This document shows positions 46,366 to 55,293 of a DNA stretch of 58,846 nucleotides, piece by piece (position 1 is the stretch's first letter; every line of letters begins with the position of its first letter). The notes below the pieces were generated by a model, which was given only the letters and a program-made list of their open reading frames with translations, was not told where the DNA came from and ran no database searches. Both the position numbers and the translations under genes were made by a program. The stretch is from Halobacteriales archaeon QS_6_71_20 (GTDB lineage Archaea > Halobacteriota > Halobacteria > Halobacteriales > Haloferacaceae). The stretch covers positions 1-58,846 of the forward strand of contig PXRU01000014.1 of NCBI GenBank assembly GCA_003020945.1, written 5' to 3'.

Positions 46366-47820
46366 ATGGCCGTTGACACCGCAGTCGTCTGGTTTCGCCG
46401 CGACCTCCGCCTCCACGACAACGAGGCGCTGCTGGAGGCCGCCGACGCCGAGGAGCTGGTGCCGGTGTACGCGTTCGACCCCCGCGAGTACGGCGAGCGG
46501 GCGTTCGGGGGCGACGACTCCTTCCGGTTCGAGAAGACCGGCGCCCACCGCGCCCGCTTCCGCCGGGAGTCGGTTGTCGACCTCCGCGAGCGCCTCCGCG
46601 AGCGGGACTCGGAGCTGGTCGTCCGCCACGACACGCCCGAGCGCGTCGTCCCGGCGGTCGCGAAGGTGGTCGACGCCGACGAGGTCCACTTCGCGACGCG
46701 CCCGCTGCCCGAGGAGATGGGGGTCGAGAACGCCGTCCGTCGGCGGCTTCGCGGGCTGGACGTGACCCCGCGGCGCCACTGGACGCACACGCTGTATCAC
46801 CTCAACGACCTGCCGGTCGAGTACACCGAGATATCGGACACCTACACCAGCTTCCGGAAGACCGTCGAGAACCGCGCGACCGTGCGGGAGCCGCTGCCGG
46901 AGCCGGAGCTCCCGCCCGCCCCCGTCGACGCGGTCGGCGCGGGGTCGGTCCCGTCGCTCGACGAGATCGGCCCCGGGGAGCCCCCCGACGACGACCGCGC
47001 CGCGGTCGCGTTCGACGGCGGCGAGTCGGCCGGGCTGGCTCGCCTGGAGCGGTATCTCTTCGAGGAGGACCGCCTCAGGGAGTACAAGCAGACGAGAAAC
47101 GGGCTGGTCGGGCAGGGGTTCTCCTCGAAGCTGTCGGCGTGGCTCAACGAGGGCTGTCTGTCGCCGCGGCGGGTGCGCCGCGAGGTGAAGCGGTACGAGC
47201 GCGAGCGCGTCGCCAACGACTCGACGTACTGGCTGCTGTTCGAGCTGATCTGGCGGGACTTCTTCCAGTTCCAGTTCGCCAAGCACGGCGCCGACTTCTT
47301 CCGCCCCGGCGGGATCCGCGGGCGCGACGGGATCCACTGGCGCGAGGACGACGCGCAGTTCCGGCGGTGGGCGGCCGGCGAGACGGGGATCCCGTTCGTC
47401 GACGCGGCGATGCGGGAGCTGAACCGTGCCGGCTACCAGAGCAACCGCGCCCGTCAGAACGCCGCCTCCTTCCTCGCGAACAACCTCCGGATCGACTGGC
47501 GCCGCGGGGCCGCCTACTACGAGACGCAGCTGGTCGATTACGACCCCGCCTCGAACTACGGCAACTGGGCGTACATCGCGGGGGTCGGCAACGACAATCG
47601 GGACCGCTACTTCAACATCGTCAAGCAGGCCAACAAGTACGACGGCGACGGCGAGTACGTCACCCACTGGATCCCGGAGCTGTCGGAGGTGCCGCCGCGA
47701 AAGGTCCACGAGCCGTGGACCATGAGCGAGCAGGAGCAGGCGGAGCACGGCGTCCAGTTGGGTATCGACTACCCCGAGCCGATGATCGACCTGGAGGAGA
47801 GCTACCGAAAGCTCCGGTGA
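46366..47820 (+). CDS. Cryptochrome DASH / photolyase-family flavoprotein
   Basis: 484-aa photolyase/cryptochrome protein of the DASH class, which repairs CPDs in single-stranded DNA or senses blue light. Start MAVDTAVVWFRRDLRLHDNE (ATG 46366). LYHLNDLPVEYTEISDTYTS and FRKTVE are DASH-typical. The FAD domain has GQGFSSKLSAWLNEGCLSPR, NDSTYWLLFELIWRDFFQF, NRARQNAASFLANNLRIDWR and SNYGNWAYIAGVGNDNRDRY. Single gene 183 bp after the prkA-spoVR operon; with the phr gene at 1.8 kb it makes two light-dependent flavoproteins within the window. Confidence 0.92.
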   Translation: MAVDTAVVWFRRDLRLHDNEALLEAADAEELVPVYAFDPREYGERAFGGDDSFRFEKTGAHRARFRRESVVDLRERLRERDSELVVRHDTPERVVPAVAKVVDADEVHFATRPLPEEMGVENAVRRRLRGLDVTPRRHWTHTLYHLNDLPVEYTEISDTYTSFRKTVENRATVREPLPEPELPPAPVDAVGAGSVPSLDEIGPGEPPDDDRAAVAFDGGESAGLARLERYLFEEDRLREYKQTRNGLVGQGFSSKLSAWLNEGCLSPRRVRREVKRYERERVANDSTYWLLFELIWRDFFQFQFAKHGADFFRPGGIRGRDGIHWREDDAQFRRWAAGETGIPFVDAAMRELNRAGYQSNRARQNAASFLANNLRIDWRRGAAYYETQLVDYDPASNYGNWAYIAGVGNDNRDRYFNIVKQANKYDGDGEYVTHWIPELSEVPPRKVHEPWTMSEQEQAEHGVQLGIDYPEPMIDLEESYRKLR

Positions 47821-47836
47821 AGGGGGCGGCGGCCGG

Positions 47837-48655
47837 TCACCCCACCTCGTCCGCGACGGATTCGGGGTCGACCGGCTCGGCGGCCGCCCGGTAGTCGGCG
47901 TACACGCCCTCGGCCCACTCGACGGCCGCGGGGTCGTCGTTCGCGACGACGCCGACGATGGCGCCCCCGTCGTGGACCGTCACGCCGACCGTGTCGTCGC
48001 CGTCCTCGACGCGGGCGATCCACAGCGCGTATGGGAGCGCCTCGTCGGTCCCCAGCAGCGTGACCGGCCCGGCCGCGAGCACGGCCGCGAGGTCGTCGCG
48101 TCCGCCCGGGGTCGCGACCGACGCCGCCGACGCCAGCGTCTCCCGGCCGACGACCAGTTCCACCGTGAGGCCGCGCTCGCGAACCCCCTCGTACACGAGC
48201 GACGCGTAGTTCGACTTCACGACCGGGGCGAACCCTTCGAGGCGGTCGGCCTCGGCGACCGCCTCGACCGCCGGCGTCAGCGCCGCCTCCGGCGCCTGCG
48301 GGTCGGCGATCGCCACGTCGGCGCCCGCGAACAGCGTTCGGTCCAGCGGGGCGTCCTCCGCCGTCGCGGCCAGAAGCGGCGCGGCCTCGCCGAGCGCGTC
48401 GGTGAGCGCCTCGTACTCGCGGCGCGCCGAGAGCGCGAGCGTGCCCGCGGCGGTCGCGACGACCTCGCCGCCCTCGTCGGCGACCAGTCCCGCGTCGGTG
48501 AGGTCGTCGACCGCGCGGTCGACCGTCGAGCGGGACACCTCCAGCGCGTCGACGAGCGCCGGCTTGCGGGCGGTGCCGGCGGCGACCGCCGCGAGCACGT
48601 TCGCCCGCTTGCGCGTCACACCCCTGACGGTCTCGCCGGCGCTGTCGCCGTCCAT
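47837..48655 (-). CDS. Winged-helix transcriptional regulator, FilR1-like C-terminal domain
   Basis: 272 aa. N-terminal winged helix (about 12-75): RKRANVLAAVAAGTARKPAL, DALEVSRSTVDRAVDDLTDAG. The C-terminal ~150 residues resemble the archaeal FilR1 (former DUF1724) effector domain: FAPVVKSNYASLVYEGVRE, TVELVVGRETL, VTLLGTDEALPYALWIAR, VHDGGAIVGVVANDDP. Probably a ligand- or state-responsive DNA-binding regulator; targets unknown. Convergent with cryptochrome DASH (16 bp apart) and followed upstream by the UbiA gene on the same strand, its possible target. Confidence 0.85.
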   Translation of the reverse strand: MDGDSAGETVRGVTRKRANVLAAVAAGTARKPALVDALEVSRSTVDRAVDDLTDAGLVADEGGEVVATAAGTLALSARREYEALTDALGEAAPLLAATAEDAPLDRTLFAGADVAIADPQAPEAALTPAVEAVAEADRLEGFAPVVKSNYASLVYEGVRERGLTVELVVGRETLASAASVATPGGRDDLAAVLAAGPVTLLGTDEALPYALWIARVEDGDDTVGVTVHDGGAIVGVVANDDPAAVEWAEGVYADYRAAAEPVDPESVADEVG

Positions 48656-48732
48656 ATGGGATCCGACGGCTGCCGGCGTAAATCGTTTGTCAACACGGAC
48701 ATCGCCGACGGTGCGGAGCCCCCGCCGCCCGC

Positions 48733-49692
48733 TCACCAGAGGGGCGTCGGCGCCGGCGCGACCGCGCGGACCCAGACGGCGGCGGCGGCGGCGGCGTTGA
48801 GCGCGGTCGCGACGCGGGCCACGTCGAACCGGTCGGCGACGGCGTCGGTACGACCCTTCGGCGGCCGCCCGCGGCTCAGCCGGTAGAGGTGGACGTACCA
48901 CGCCGTCACGAGCAGCGACGCGACGGCCACGAGGGGGTAGCCGAGCGCGACCGACCCGCCCGCGGCGACGGCCGTACAGCCGGCCGCGACCGCGAGCGTC
49001 CGCGGCACCCCGGCGCGGGTCGCGAACGTCTCCACCCCGGCACCGCGGTCGTAGTGGGCGTCGGCCGCCTGGTGGACGAGGTGGTAGCCGAAGGTGTACG
49101 CGAACACGACGGCGCCGGCCACGGCCGCGGCGGCCGGGAGCCGCCCGGCGACCAGGGCCGCCGTCGCCAGCACCACCGCGCCGACGTCGACCCCGGTCGT
49201 CACGACGTGGTTCCACAGCCCGCGCTCCTTCAGTCGCGGAGGGTACGAGTAGACGAACCCGAGCAGCCCGGTCGCCGAGACGACCCACAGCGGCCACGCC
49301 GCGCCGACGCGAACCGCGACCCAGCCGGCGATCGCCAGCCCGCAGACCAGTTCGGCGACGAACAGGCTCCAGCAGACGTCGACGCCGAGGCGGTCGACCG
49401 CGGCCGCGACCCGCTCCGTCGAGGGGTTGTCCTCGTCGACGGCCCGGTCGTGGACGGCGTCGGCGACGGAGGCCGACCCCTTCGTGAGGAACGTCGACAG
49501 CGCGTAGGCAGCGACGGGGACGGCGCCGGCCCGGAGGGCCGCGGGTGCCGGAGCGTCGGTCGCCGCGAGGAGGCCGAGGCCGACGCCGAGCGCGACGTAC
49601 GCGAGGTTGTAGCCGACGGTCGCCCGGACGCGCGTGACCGTCGCGGCGGCGGCGACGCCGGAGGATTCGGCCGGCGTCTCGTCCGGTCGCAT
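48733..49692 (-). CDS. UbiA family prenyltransferase
   Basis: 319-aa integral membrane prenyltransferase with about eight hydrophobic helices. The first Asp-rich motif is SVADAVHDRAVDEDNPST and the second DAHYDRGAGVETFATRAG, the usual two diphosphate-Mg sites of UbiA enzymes. GFVYSYPPRLKERGLW is a loop seen in haloarchaeal members that act in carotenoid (lycopene elongase-like) or quinone synthesis; the substrate cannot be decided. ATG at 49692 is preferred over a GTG 9 bp upstream. Same strand as the FilR1-like regulator. Confidence 0.88.
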   Translation of the reverse strand: MRPDETPAESSGVAAAATVTRVRATVGYNLAYVALGVGLGLLAATDAPAPAALRAGAVPVAAYALSTFLTKGSASVADAVHDRAVDEDNPSTERVAAAVDRLGVDVCWSLFVAELVCGLAIAGWVAVRVGAAWPLWVVSATGLLGFVYSYPPRLKERGLWNHVVTTGVDVGAVVLATAALVAGRLPAAAAVAGAVVFAYTFGYHLVHQAADAHYDRGAGVETFATRAGVPRTLAVAAGCTAVAAGGSVALGYPLVAVASLLVTAWYVHLYRLSRGRPPKGRTDAVADRFDVARVATALNAAAAAAVWVRAVAPAPTPLW

Positions 49693-49844
49693 GACGATCA
49701 CTCCGGGCCGGACCGGAAGTGTGTTTTCACTTCCCGCCGCGCGGGGACTCGCTCACCGTCCGGGGAGACGCCCGGCCGGCGACCGCGACGGCACGGAATG
49801 GGGGTAAGTGAGACGACGGCGTACGAACGGTCGGAGGCACACCG

Positions 49845-50795
49845 ATGGATCGACGCACGCATACGACGAGACGGACGGCGCTGAAGGGTTTCGCGGGAAC
49901 GTTCATCGCGGGGGGAGTCCTCGCCTCGGCGGGGACGGCCGCCGCCGCCGACTGGCGCGTCGCGGAGACGCCGGTCGATCGCGGCCTGTACGACGTCGCA
50001 TACACCGACGCCGGCGCGTTCGCCGTCGGCGGCGGCGGAATCGTGTTGCGCCGGACCGACGCGGGGTGGACGAGCGTCCTCGACGGCGGCCCGACGGGCA
50101 ACGGCAACGCGCTGTTCGGGGCCGACGTCTCCGACGACGGCGAGCGGCTGTGGTTCGTCGGCGCCTCGGGCGCCATCGGCGAGTACGACGTGACCACGGG
50201 GAGTCTCACGGACTACTCGGCGCCCAACGACGTGACGAACAACTTCAACGACGTGAACGTGATCGGCTCCGCCGACGAGGAGAACGTCTACATCGCGGGC
50301 GACTCCGGGAAGATCTACTACAGCTTCGACGCCGGCGAGACGTTCGACCAGGTGACGCCCGGATCGGGGTCGGCGGTCAACGCCATCGACTTCCACGCCG
50401 ACCGCGCGGGCCACGCCGTCGACGGCAACCAGACGGTGTTCGCGACCGACGACGGCGCCACCTACGACCGGATCGGCATCGAGAACGCGAACGTCGACTT
50501 CTACGCGGTCGACAGCGACGGGGCCGACGAGGTGTACGTCGCCGGCGGCGGCGGGACGGTGTACGACTGGAACGGGGCGGAGTGGACCCCGACCGACCTG
50601 GGCGACGCGACGCTTCGCGACATCGAGGTCGACGCCGGGAGCGGCCTGACCGTCGGCGGCGGCGGCAAGGTGTTCCAGCTGGCGGACGGCGCGTGGACGC
50701 AGCTCGACACGCCGACGGGCGCGAACCTGAAGGCGGTCGTCCGCGGCTCGACGGACATCGCCGTCGGCGCCAGCGGCACCGTCATCGAGCGGTAA
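49845..50795 (+). CDS. Tat-exported beta-propeller (YCF48/BNR-like repeat) protein
   Basis: 316 aa. Twin-arginine signal RRTALKGFAGTFIAGGVLAS, with cleavage after AGTAAA, so exported folded, as typical for haloarchaeal secreted proteins. The rest is a beta-propeller built of about six repeats with patterns like GLYDVAYTDAGAFAVGGGGI, DVNVIGSADEENVYIAGDSG, YYSFDAGETFDQVTP and VYVAGGGGTVYDWNG. Related to photosystem assembly Ycf48-like and BNR-repeat proteins; probably a surface scaffold or binding protein. Divergent from UbiA. Confidence 0.87.
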   Translation: MDRRTHTTRRTALKGFAGTFIAGGVLASAGTAAAADWRVAETPVDRGLYDVAYTDAGAFAVGGGGIVLRRTDAGWTSVLDGGPTGNGNALFGADVSDDGERLWFVGASGAIGEYDVTTGSLTDYSAPNDVTNNFNDVNVIGSADEENVYIAGDSGKIYYSFDAGETFDQVTPGSGSAVNAIDFHADRAGHAVDGNQTVFATDDGATYDRIGIENANVDFYAVDSDGADEVYVAGGGGTVYDWNGAEWTPTDLGDATLRDIEVDAGSGLTVGGGGKVFQLADGAWTQLDTPTGANLKAVVRGSTDIAVGASGTVIER

Positions 50796-51131
50796 GCGGT
50801 CCGCGACCGCACTCCCTCGGGCCGGACGGGGGGGGAGCCGTCCGGCGCGCTCGACCGCGCCGTACCGCCGGCTCGACGGTCGAGCGCCGGAAGCTGTTCT
50901 CTGCCGAGGAGTCGACTCCTCATCGAGCGTGCCCGCTACGCGGCGCGTTCGGATCCTTCGAGGGCGCTCGGTCGGTCGCGTCGCTCACGTGCTCGACGTC
51001 TATCAGGAGATGCTCTGTCGGGGGATCCGGACCACGCCGGGACGGTCGGTCTCGCGTCGCTCGGCCGCCGCGATCCGTCCGCTTCGGATCCCGTTTCTGC
51101 GCGTCCGCTCGTCGCTCCGTTCCTCGCGGGA
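50796..51131. other. Gene-free interval before tRNA-Glu
   Basis: 336 bp without coding signs. It holds a GC-rich hairpin right after the propeller gene (50821-50846) and, further on, repetitive CGCTCG/TCGCTC-type sequence common in haloarchaeal intergenic DNA. No RNA gene recognised. Confidence 0.5.
50821..50846 (+). terminator. Candidate terminator hairpin
   Basis: A 9-bp perfect stem GCCGGACGG / CCGTCCGGC with an 8-nt loop lies 25 nt after the propeller gene stop. No T-run follows, so the call rests on position and stem only. Confidence 0.45.
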
Positions 51132-51206
51132 TGCTCGGTCAGGGATTTGAACCCTGGTCGTCGGCTCGAAAGGCCAACATGATTGGCCGGACTACACCAA
51201 CCGAGC
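51132..51206 (-). tRNA. tRNA-Glu (anticodon TTC)
   Basis: 75 nt on the minus strand. Acceptor GCTCGGT pairs with ACCGAGC; anticodon stem TTGGC/GCCGA encloses CTTTCGA with anticodon TTC; T arm CAGGG-TTCAAAT-CCCTG; discriminator A. No CCA encoded and no intron seen. It feeds the GluRS encoded at 7.2 kb. Confidence 0.93.
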
Positions 51207-51290
51207 GCATCACAGGGTATCCGACGTGGCGTGTTAATCCCATCGGATCCGGCCGCCGACCCGGGGATCGCGCGACCGGAACCCTGACGC

Positions 51291-52268
51291 TCAGGCCCAG
51301 TCGTCCAATCCGGTCTGGGTGAACCGCTCCTCGATCCGCTCGAAGCCGCGGGCCACCTCGCTCTCGTCGACCTCCCACTCGTCGACGACGTACGCGCGGG
51401 CGGCGTCCACGTCCGGCGAGATCGTCGTGTCGAACTCGTACTCGTCGGTGACGGGCGGGTCGAGGAACAGCTCGCGGATGCGGTCGGCGTAGGCCATGTC
51501 CGCCCCCCGGTCGGAAAGCACCGCGAACAGGTCGCCGTGCTCTTTCACCGCGGACAGCGCCGTCTTCGGGCCGATCCCGCGGACCCCCTCGTTGAAGTCC
51601 GTCCCGCACAGCATCGCCACGTCGACGAGCTGTTCGTAGGTGATGTCGTGGTCGGCGAGCGTTCGCTCCAGGTCCATCAACTCGGGGTCCCCCTTCGAGG
51701 TAAGCTGTCTGAGCGTCGTCGGCCCGCCGAACAGGAGGGTGTCGTAGTCCTCGCTGCCGGAGTAGTCGGCGTCGCCGACGCGGTTCATGTGCGCGCACTG
51801 CGCCTCCCCCTCGGCGGGCGCCTCGACAATGGGCACGTCGAGCAGGCGCAGCAGCTCCCGGGACGTCTCGTGGATCGTGTTGGTGAGGCGCTGGGTGCGT
51901 GCCTCCAGCCGGGCGGCCTCGGCGGCGTCGCCGCGCTCCGCGGCCGCCCTGCGCCGCTTTTCGGCGTCCGCGCGCGCCTCCCGACGCCGTTCCACCTCGT
52001 CGTCCTTCAGGTCGGTGACGCCGCCGTCGAAGACGAACACGGGCGTCAGGTCGTTGTCGAAGAACTTCGGCAGCCCCTGCACCATGCCCAGCAGGTTCGC
52101 GACCTCCTTCCCGTCCTCGGTCGTGTAGCGGCGCTCGCTGGTGAACTTCACCGTCGTCGTGAGGTAGCGGTACAGCCAGTTGTGTGCGTCCACCGCGACG
52201 ACGCCTGAGACGTCCTCGAAGGCGACCTCGTCGACGTGTGCGATGTCACGGAGATCCGCGTTTCCCAT
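51291..52268 (-). CDS. fen: Flap endonuclease 1
   Basis: Structure-specific 5' nuclease that trims flaps during Okazaki-fragment maturation and repair. 325 aa. [20 protein letters not shown] at the N-terminus, [20 protein letters not shown] (N-domain Asp), [20 protein letters not shown], and [19 protein letters not shown] with [12 protein letters not shown] (I-domain acidic cluster), then [20 protein letters not shown] (H3TH). The C-terminus TQTGLDDWA resembles a PCNA-interacting box. ATG at 52268. With Dna2 at 27.4 kb the window codes for both flap-processing nucleases. Confidence 0.96.
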   Translation of the reverse strand: MGNADLRDIAHVDEVAFEDVSGVVAVDAHNWLYRYLTTTVKFTSERRYTTEDGKEVANLLGMVQGLPKFFDNDLTPVFVFDGGVTDLKDDEVERRREARADAEKRRRAAAERGDAAEAARLEARTQRLTNTIHETSRELLRLLDVPIVEAPAEGEAQCAHMNRVGDADYSGSEDYDTLLFGGPTTLRQLTSKGDPELMDLERTLADHDITYEQLVDVAMLCGTDFNEGVRGIGPKTALSAVKEHGDLFAVLSDRGADMAYADRIRELFLDPPVTDEYEFDTTISPDVDAARAYVVDEWEVDESEVARGFERIEERFTQTGLDDWA

Positions 52269-52360
52269 CGACGGATCTTCGGGGCGACGGTGCTTGAAGC
52301 TCCCGTGTCGGAACCGCGCCGGGCGGAACCGCGGCGGCAACGGCGGCGAGCGACGGCGGG

Positions 52361-52446
52361 TCAGTCGTCCCCGCCCCCGGACCACTCCTCGTGCAGGAGG
52401 CCGTACCGAACCAGGTCGCGGTGCTCGCCGTCGACGAAGCGGTGGC
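52361..52446 (-). pseudogene. C-terminal stump of a GNAT acetyltransferase
   Basis: The minus strand reads [20 protein letters not shown] and ends WSGGGDD then stop. This matches the last ~28 residues of the intact acetyltransferase at 53308-53889 (DRFIDGEYVDTVQYVLLREE...). No start and no catalytic core are left. It is the tail of a second copy, cut off at about 52446 where AT-richer DNA begins. Confidence 0.75.
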
Positions 52447-52468
52447 TCGGCGAAGGATATCGTAGGCT

Positions 52469-52857
52469 ATGGGATCGCATGAATCGACGGAAGCCCCGAC
52501 CATCACGATCCGGTACCTCCCGAAGTACGTGCCGGCCGGCGAGGCGGAGATACCGACTCGACGTGCACACACGAAGCTAAACGACTTCGCGGCAGCACGC
52601 CAAACAGTGAGTAGTTTCGACCCAAGCGACGATTGGACCAAGCTCGGATCGATCTCGGAAGACACCTCGGTCTACGCAGACAAGAAGATCGGGTACATCG
52701 AACAGTTCACCGAGGTGTACAAGAACACTAGCGAGACCAGTCAGACACCAACGATTACGATGTTATACAGTACGGCTATACACAGCCTGCCCACGACCAC
52801 GGCTGGGGTGACGACGCTTATAATCTGGAAACCAAACAGGGCCAACCAATTGTGTAG
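52469..52857 (+). pseudogene. Frameshifted gene of unknown function in the AT-richer island
   Basis: The first frame (ATG 52469) reads TITIRYLPKYVPAGEAEIPT, then DDWTKLGSISEDTSVYADKK and IGYIEQFTEVYKNTSE. After about 52735 that frame becomes implausible. The next frame continues QSDTNDYDVIQYGYTQPAHD and HGWGDDAYNLETKQGQPIV, with a stop at 52855-52857. The joined product would be about 128 aa, soluble, family not recognised. Lower G+C and different codon use than the neighbours suggest acquired DNA that has begun to decay. Confidence 0.6.
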
Positions 52858-52901
52858 ACAACACGTTCACGCTGCTCACGCTGAATGAGATCGTCTCCCT
52901 C

Positions 52902-53087
52902 TCAATTACTCACGAGTCCGTAGTACAGGCCACCCGCGAGTGCCGCCGTCCCGAGGAGAACGATTCCAGCGACCGGGAGCAGTTGCTCGTCTCCGTCCAT
53001 CGAGAGTAACTGGAGGACGAACAGACCACTCCCGAGAATCAAGAACGCTTTCCAGGTACGGCTCGGACACGGTGACTCCGTCTTCAC
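52902..53087 (-). CDS. Small two-helix membrane protein (tentative)
   Basis: 61 aa from a GTG at 53087: after VKTESPCPSRTW come two hydrophobic segments, KAFLILGSGLFVLQLLS and LLPVAGIVLLGTAALAGGLY, separated by MDGDEQ. A GGAGG lies about 20 nt upstream of the GTG. The start is uncertain (ATG alternatives would cut the first helix). No family recognised; it belongs to the AT-richer island and is convergent with the broken gene before it. Confidence 0.5.
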   Translation of the reverse strand: MKTESPCPSRTWKAFLILGSGLFVLQLLSMDGDEQLLPVAGIVLLGTAALAGGLYYGLVSN

Positions 53088-53307
53088 TTGTTCCCGTACG
53101 TTACATCCATCCTCCGATCGTATGTGTTTTGTGCGCGCCGTTTTGTCTGTAGTCTGTCGAAATCCGGGCAACGAGTACGGAGACGACGATAGCCGACACG
53201 AACTGGCGGCTCGAAACTGTGTGGAGTATTCGCCTGAGGACACGATCACTACTACACTCACATCGGATGGAAACGCCGCTAACTGTGTTTCGCGGACAGT
53301 TCGTCGG

Positions 53308-53889
53308 TTACTCCGACGACTCCCGCCACTCCTCCCGCAGAAGCACGTACTGCACTGTATCCACGTACTCGCCGTCGATGAAGCGATCACGGCGAGTCCG
53401 GCCTTCTTCCTCGAAGCCGAGCGACTCCAGCAGTCCGCGAGAGGCGTCGTTGAACTCGTAGGCACCCGCACCGACCGCCGGGTGGTCGCACGTTCGGAAC
53501 ACGTAGTCGACGACCAGGGCGACCGCCTCCGCGCCGTACCCCTCGCCGTGGACCTCGGGGCCGAGCCAGTAGCCGAGTTCGGGGCGCTTCCAGTCGGCGT
53601 CCTCGACCCCGACGGAGCCGATCGGCCGCGTCTCCCCGGCGTCGGGGTCGCGGTCGGCAGTGACGGCGTCCGGGTCCGGGCCGGGGTCGTCGCCGTCGAG
53701 ACAAACCAGGAAGCGCGTGCCGTCGTGGTCCTCGAAGCGGTCCGCGATCTCCTCGCGGTTCCGCACCGCGTTGCCGAGCGGGTAGCGGATCCGGGGCTCT
53801 GTGAACGCGCGCTGGAGGAACGGCACGTCCTCGCGCTCGACGGTCCGTAGGGTGACGCGCTCGCCGGCGGCGATGCGTGTGCCGGGCAT
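53308..53889 (-). CDS. GNAT family N-acetyltransferase (RimJ/RimL-like)
   Basis: 193 aa, acetyl-CoA-dependent N-acetyltransferase. GERVTLRTVEREDVPFLQRA at the start, RPIGSVGVEDADWKRPELGY, then WLGPEVHGEGYGAEAVALVV (acetyl-CoA pyrophosphate loop, QGxGxA-like) and EFNDASRGLLESLGFEEEGR, the RimJ/RimL type end; substrate probably an N-terminal amine or a small molecule. Its C-terminus is homologous to the stump at 52361-52446, showing a former tandem or paralogous copy. Confidence 0.88.
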   Translation of the reverse strand: MPGTRIAAGERVTLRTVEREDVPFLQRAFTEPRIRYPLGNAVRNREEIADRFEDHDGTRFLVCLDGDDPGPDPDAVTADRDPDAGETRPIGSVGVEDADWKRPELGYWLGPEVHGEGYGAEAVALVVDYVFRTCDHPAVGAGAYEFNDASRGLLESLGFEEEGRTRRDRFIDGEYVDTVQYVLLREEWRESSE

Positions 53890-53953
53890 ACCGCACGGAC
53901 CGCGGCGCGGGACAAGTGTCTTCGGGGGCGACGACGCCGTCGACCGGCCGGGG

Positions 53954-54556
53954 TCACCGGGCGGCGTCGATCACGTCGGGCGGGCCGCGCTCGCGCTTCC
54001 GCTCGGCGAACGCGCGCTCGTCATCGCCCACGTCGTCGCGCTCGGCGATGGTCGCCAGCCCCTCGCGGTACGCCGCCGGGTCGCAGCGGGCGGGCGCGTC
54101 GGTCGGGCGTTCGAGCACGAGCTCCGCGATCCCCGTCTCGCGACCGGTCCACGCGAACCCGGCCTTCGACAGCGCCTCGAAGCTGTAGGCGTTGTTGACC
54201 GCGATGCGCGCGCGGTCGAAGCCGCGGTCGGCCGCGCGGGCGACGACGAACGCACACAGCGCCGTCCCGACGCCCTCGCCGCGGCGCTCCCGGCGGACGC
54301 TCACGTAGCGGAGCCATACGGCGTCAGGGTCGGTCCGGTCGGCGTTGAACGCGACGACGGCGACGGGGTCGACGTACTCCCGCCTCGGCTCGTCGGGGAG
54401 TTCGAACGCCTCGGGGCCGTCGCCGGCGCCGTCGGCGTCGAGCGCGACGGCCTTGCCGGTGCTCGAGGTCGCGAACTTGCCGGCGTAGGCGTACGCGCGG
54501 TGGTCGAGCCTGAGGACGACGTCCTCGTCCGGCCACCCGAGCAGGCGGAACTCCAC
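53954..54556 (-). CDS. GNAT family N-acetyltransferase
   Basis: 200 aa, second GNAT protein, unlike the previous one. MEFRLLGWPDEDVVLRLDHR at the N-terminus; core motif WLRYVSVRRERRGEGVGTAL (V/IxxxxRxxGxG/A acetyl-CoA site), then RARIAVNNAYSFEALSKAGF. It appears as a haloarchaeal group with an added N-terminal part; acceptor unknown. ATG at 54556 lies 65 bp from the divergent methyltransferase start. Confidence 0.87.
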   Translation of the reverse strand: MEFRLLGWPDEDVVLRLDHRAYAYAGKFATSSTGKAVALDADGAGDGPEAFELPDEPRREYVDPVAVVAFNADRTDPDAVWLRYVSVRRERRGEGVGTALCAFVVARAADRGFDRARIAVNNAYSFEALSKAGFAWTGRETGIAELVLERPTDAPARCDPAAYREGLATIAERDDVGDDERAFAERKRERGPPDVIDAAR

Positions 54557-54621
54557 GGCCGACGTTGCGTCCGGCGGGGCTTCAGCGCCACGGCTAACTC
54601 CGTGCGCGGCGTGGTATCGAC

Positions 54622-55269
54622 ATGTTCGGCCACGGCGACGTGGGGTTCTTCGACCGCATCGCCCCGGTGTACGACCTGTTCATGCCGCCCGTGCGCCCGA
54701 GGGACCTGCGGGCCGGGCTGGCGTTCGCCCACCGTCCGGTCGAACGCGCCGTCGACCTCGGCGGCGGTACCGGTCGCGCGGCGCGAGCGCTGCGAGAGCT
54801 GAGCGTCGAGGCGACCGTCCTCGACTACTCGCCGGGGATGCTCCGGCGCGCCCGCGAGGCGGGCGTCCCCGCGGTCCGCGCGGACGCCGTCCGCCTCCCG
54901 CTGTGTGACGGCCGTGTCGACGCGGCGGTCGTCGCCGACGCGCTCCACCACTTCCCCGACGCCGAGGGGGCGCTCCGGGCGGTCGCCCGCGCGCTCGCGC
55001 CCGGCGGCGTCGTCGTCGTCCGGGAGTTCGACCCCGAGACGCGGCGCGGCCGGGCACTGGCCCGCCTCGAATCGCTCGTCGGGATGGACTCGCGGTTCCG
55101 CACGCCCGCCGACCTCGCGGCGCTGCTGGAGGAGGCCGGACTCCGCGGACGCGTCGTCGACCCGGGCTTCGGCTACACCGTCGTCGGGGTGAAGCCGACG
55201 ACGTCTCCCGACCCTCGGGGGTCGGCCCCCGGGTCCTCGACGGCCGTCGAGGAGGAACGGGGCCGTTAA
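54622..55269 (+). CDS. SAM-dependent class I methyltransferase (UbiE/COQ5-like)
   Basis: 215 aa. Motif I AVDLGGGTGRAARALRE (about 44-60), motif II/acidic loop ATVLDYSPGMLRRAR, VRADAVRLPLCDGRVDAAVV, ADALHHFPDAEGALRAVARA (post-motif), and ALAPGGVVVVREFDP (motif III). The opening FGHGDVGFFDRIAPVYDLFM resembles menaquinone/ubiquinone C-methyltransferases, but substrate is undecided. The tail is low complexity. Followed 24 bp later by the DUF3054 gene, same strand. Confidence 0.87.
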   Translation: MFGHGDVGFFDRIAPVYDLFMPPVRPRDLRAGLAFAHRPVERAVDLGGGTGRAARALRELSVEATVLDYSPGMLRRAREAGVPAVRADAVRLPLCDGRVDAAVVADALHHFPDAEGALRAVARALAPGGVVVVREFDPETRRGRALARLESLVGMDSRFRTPADLAALLEEAGLRGRVVDPGFGYTVVGVKPTTSPDPRGSAPGSSTAVEEERGR

Positions 55270-55293
55270 ACCCGGGCGGACGAACGACCGCAC

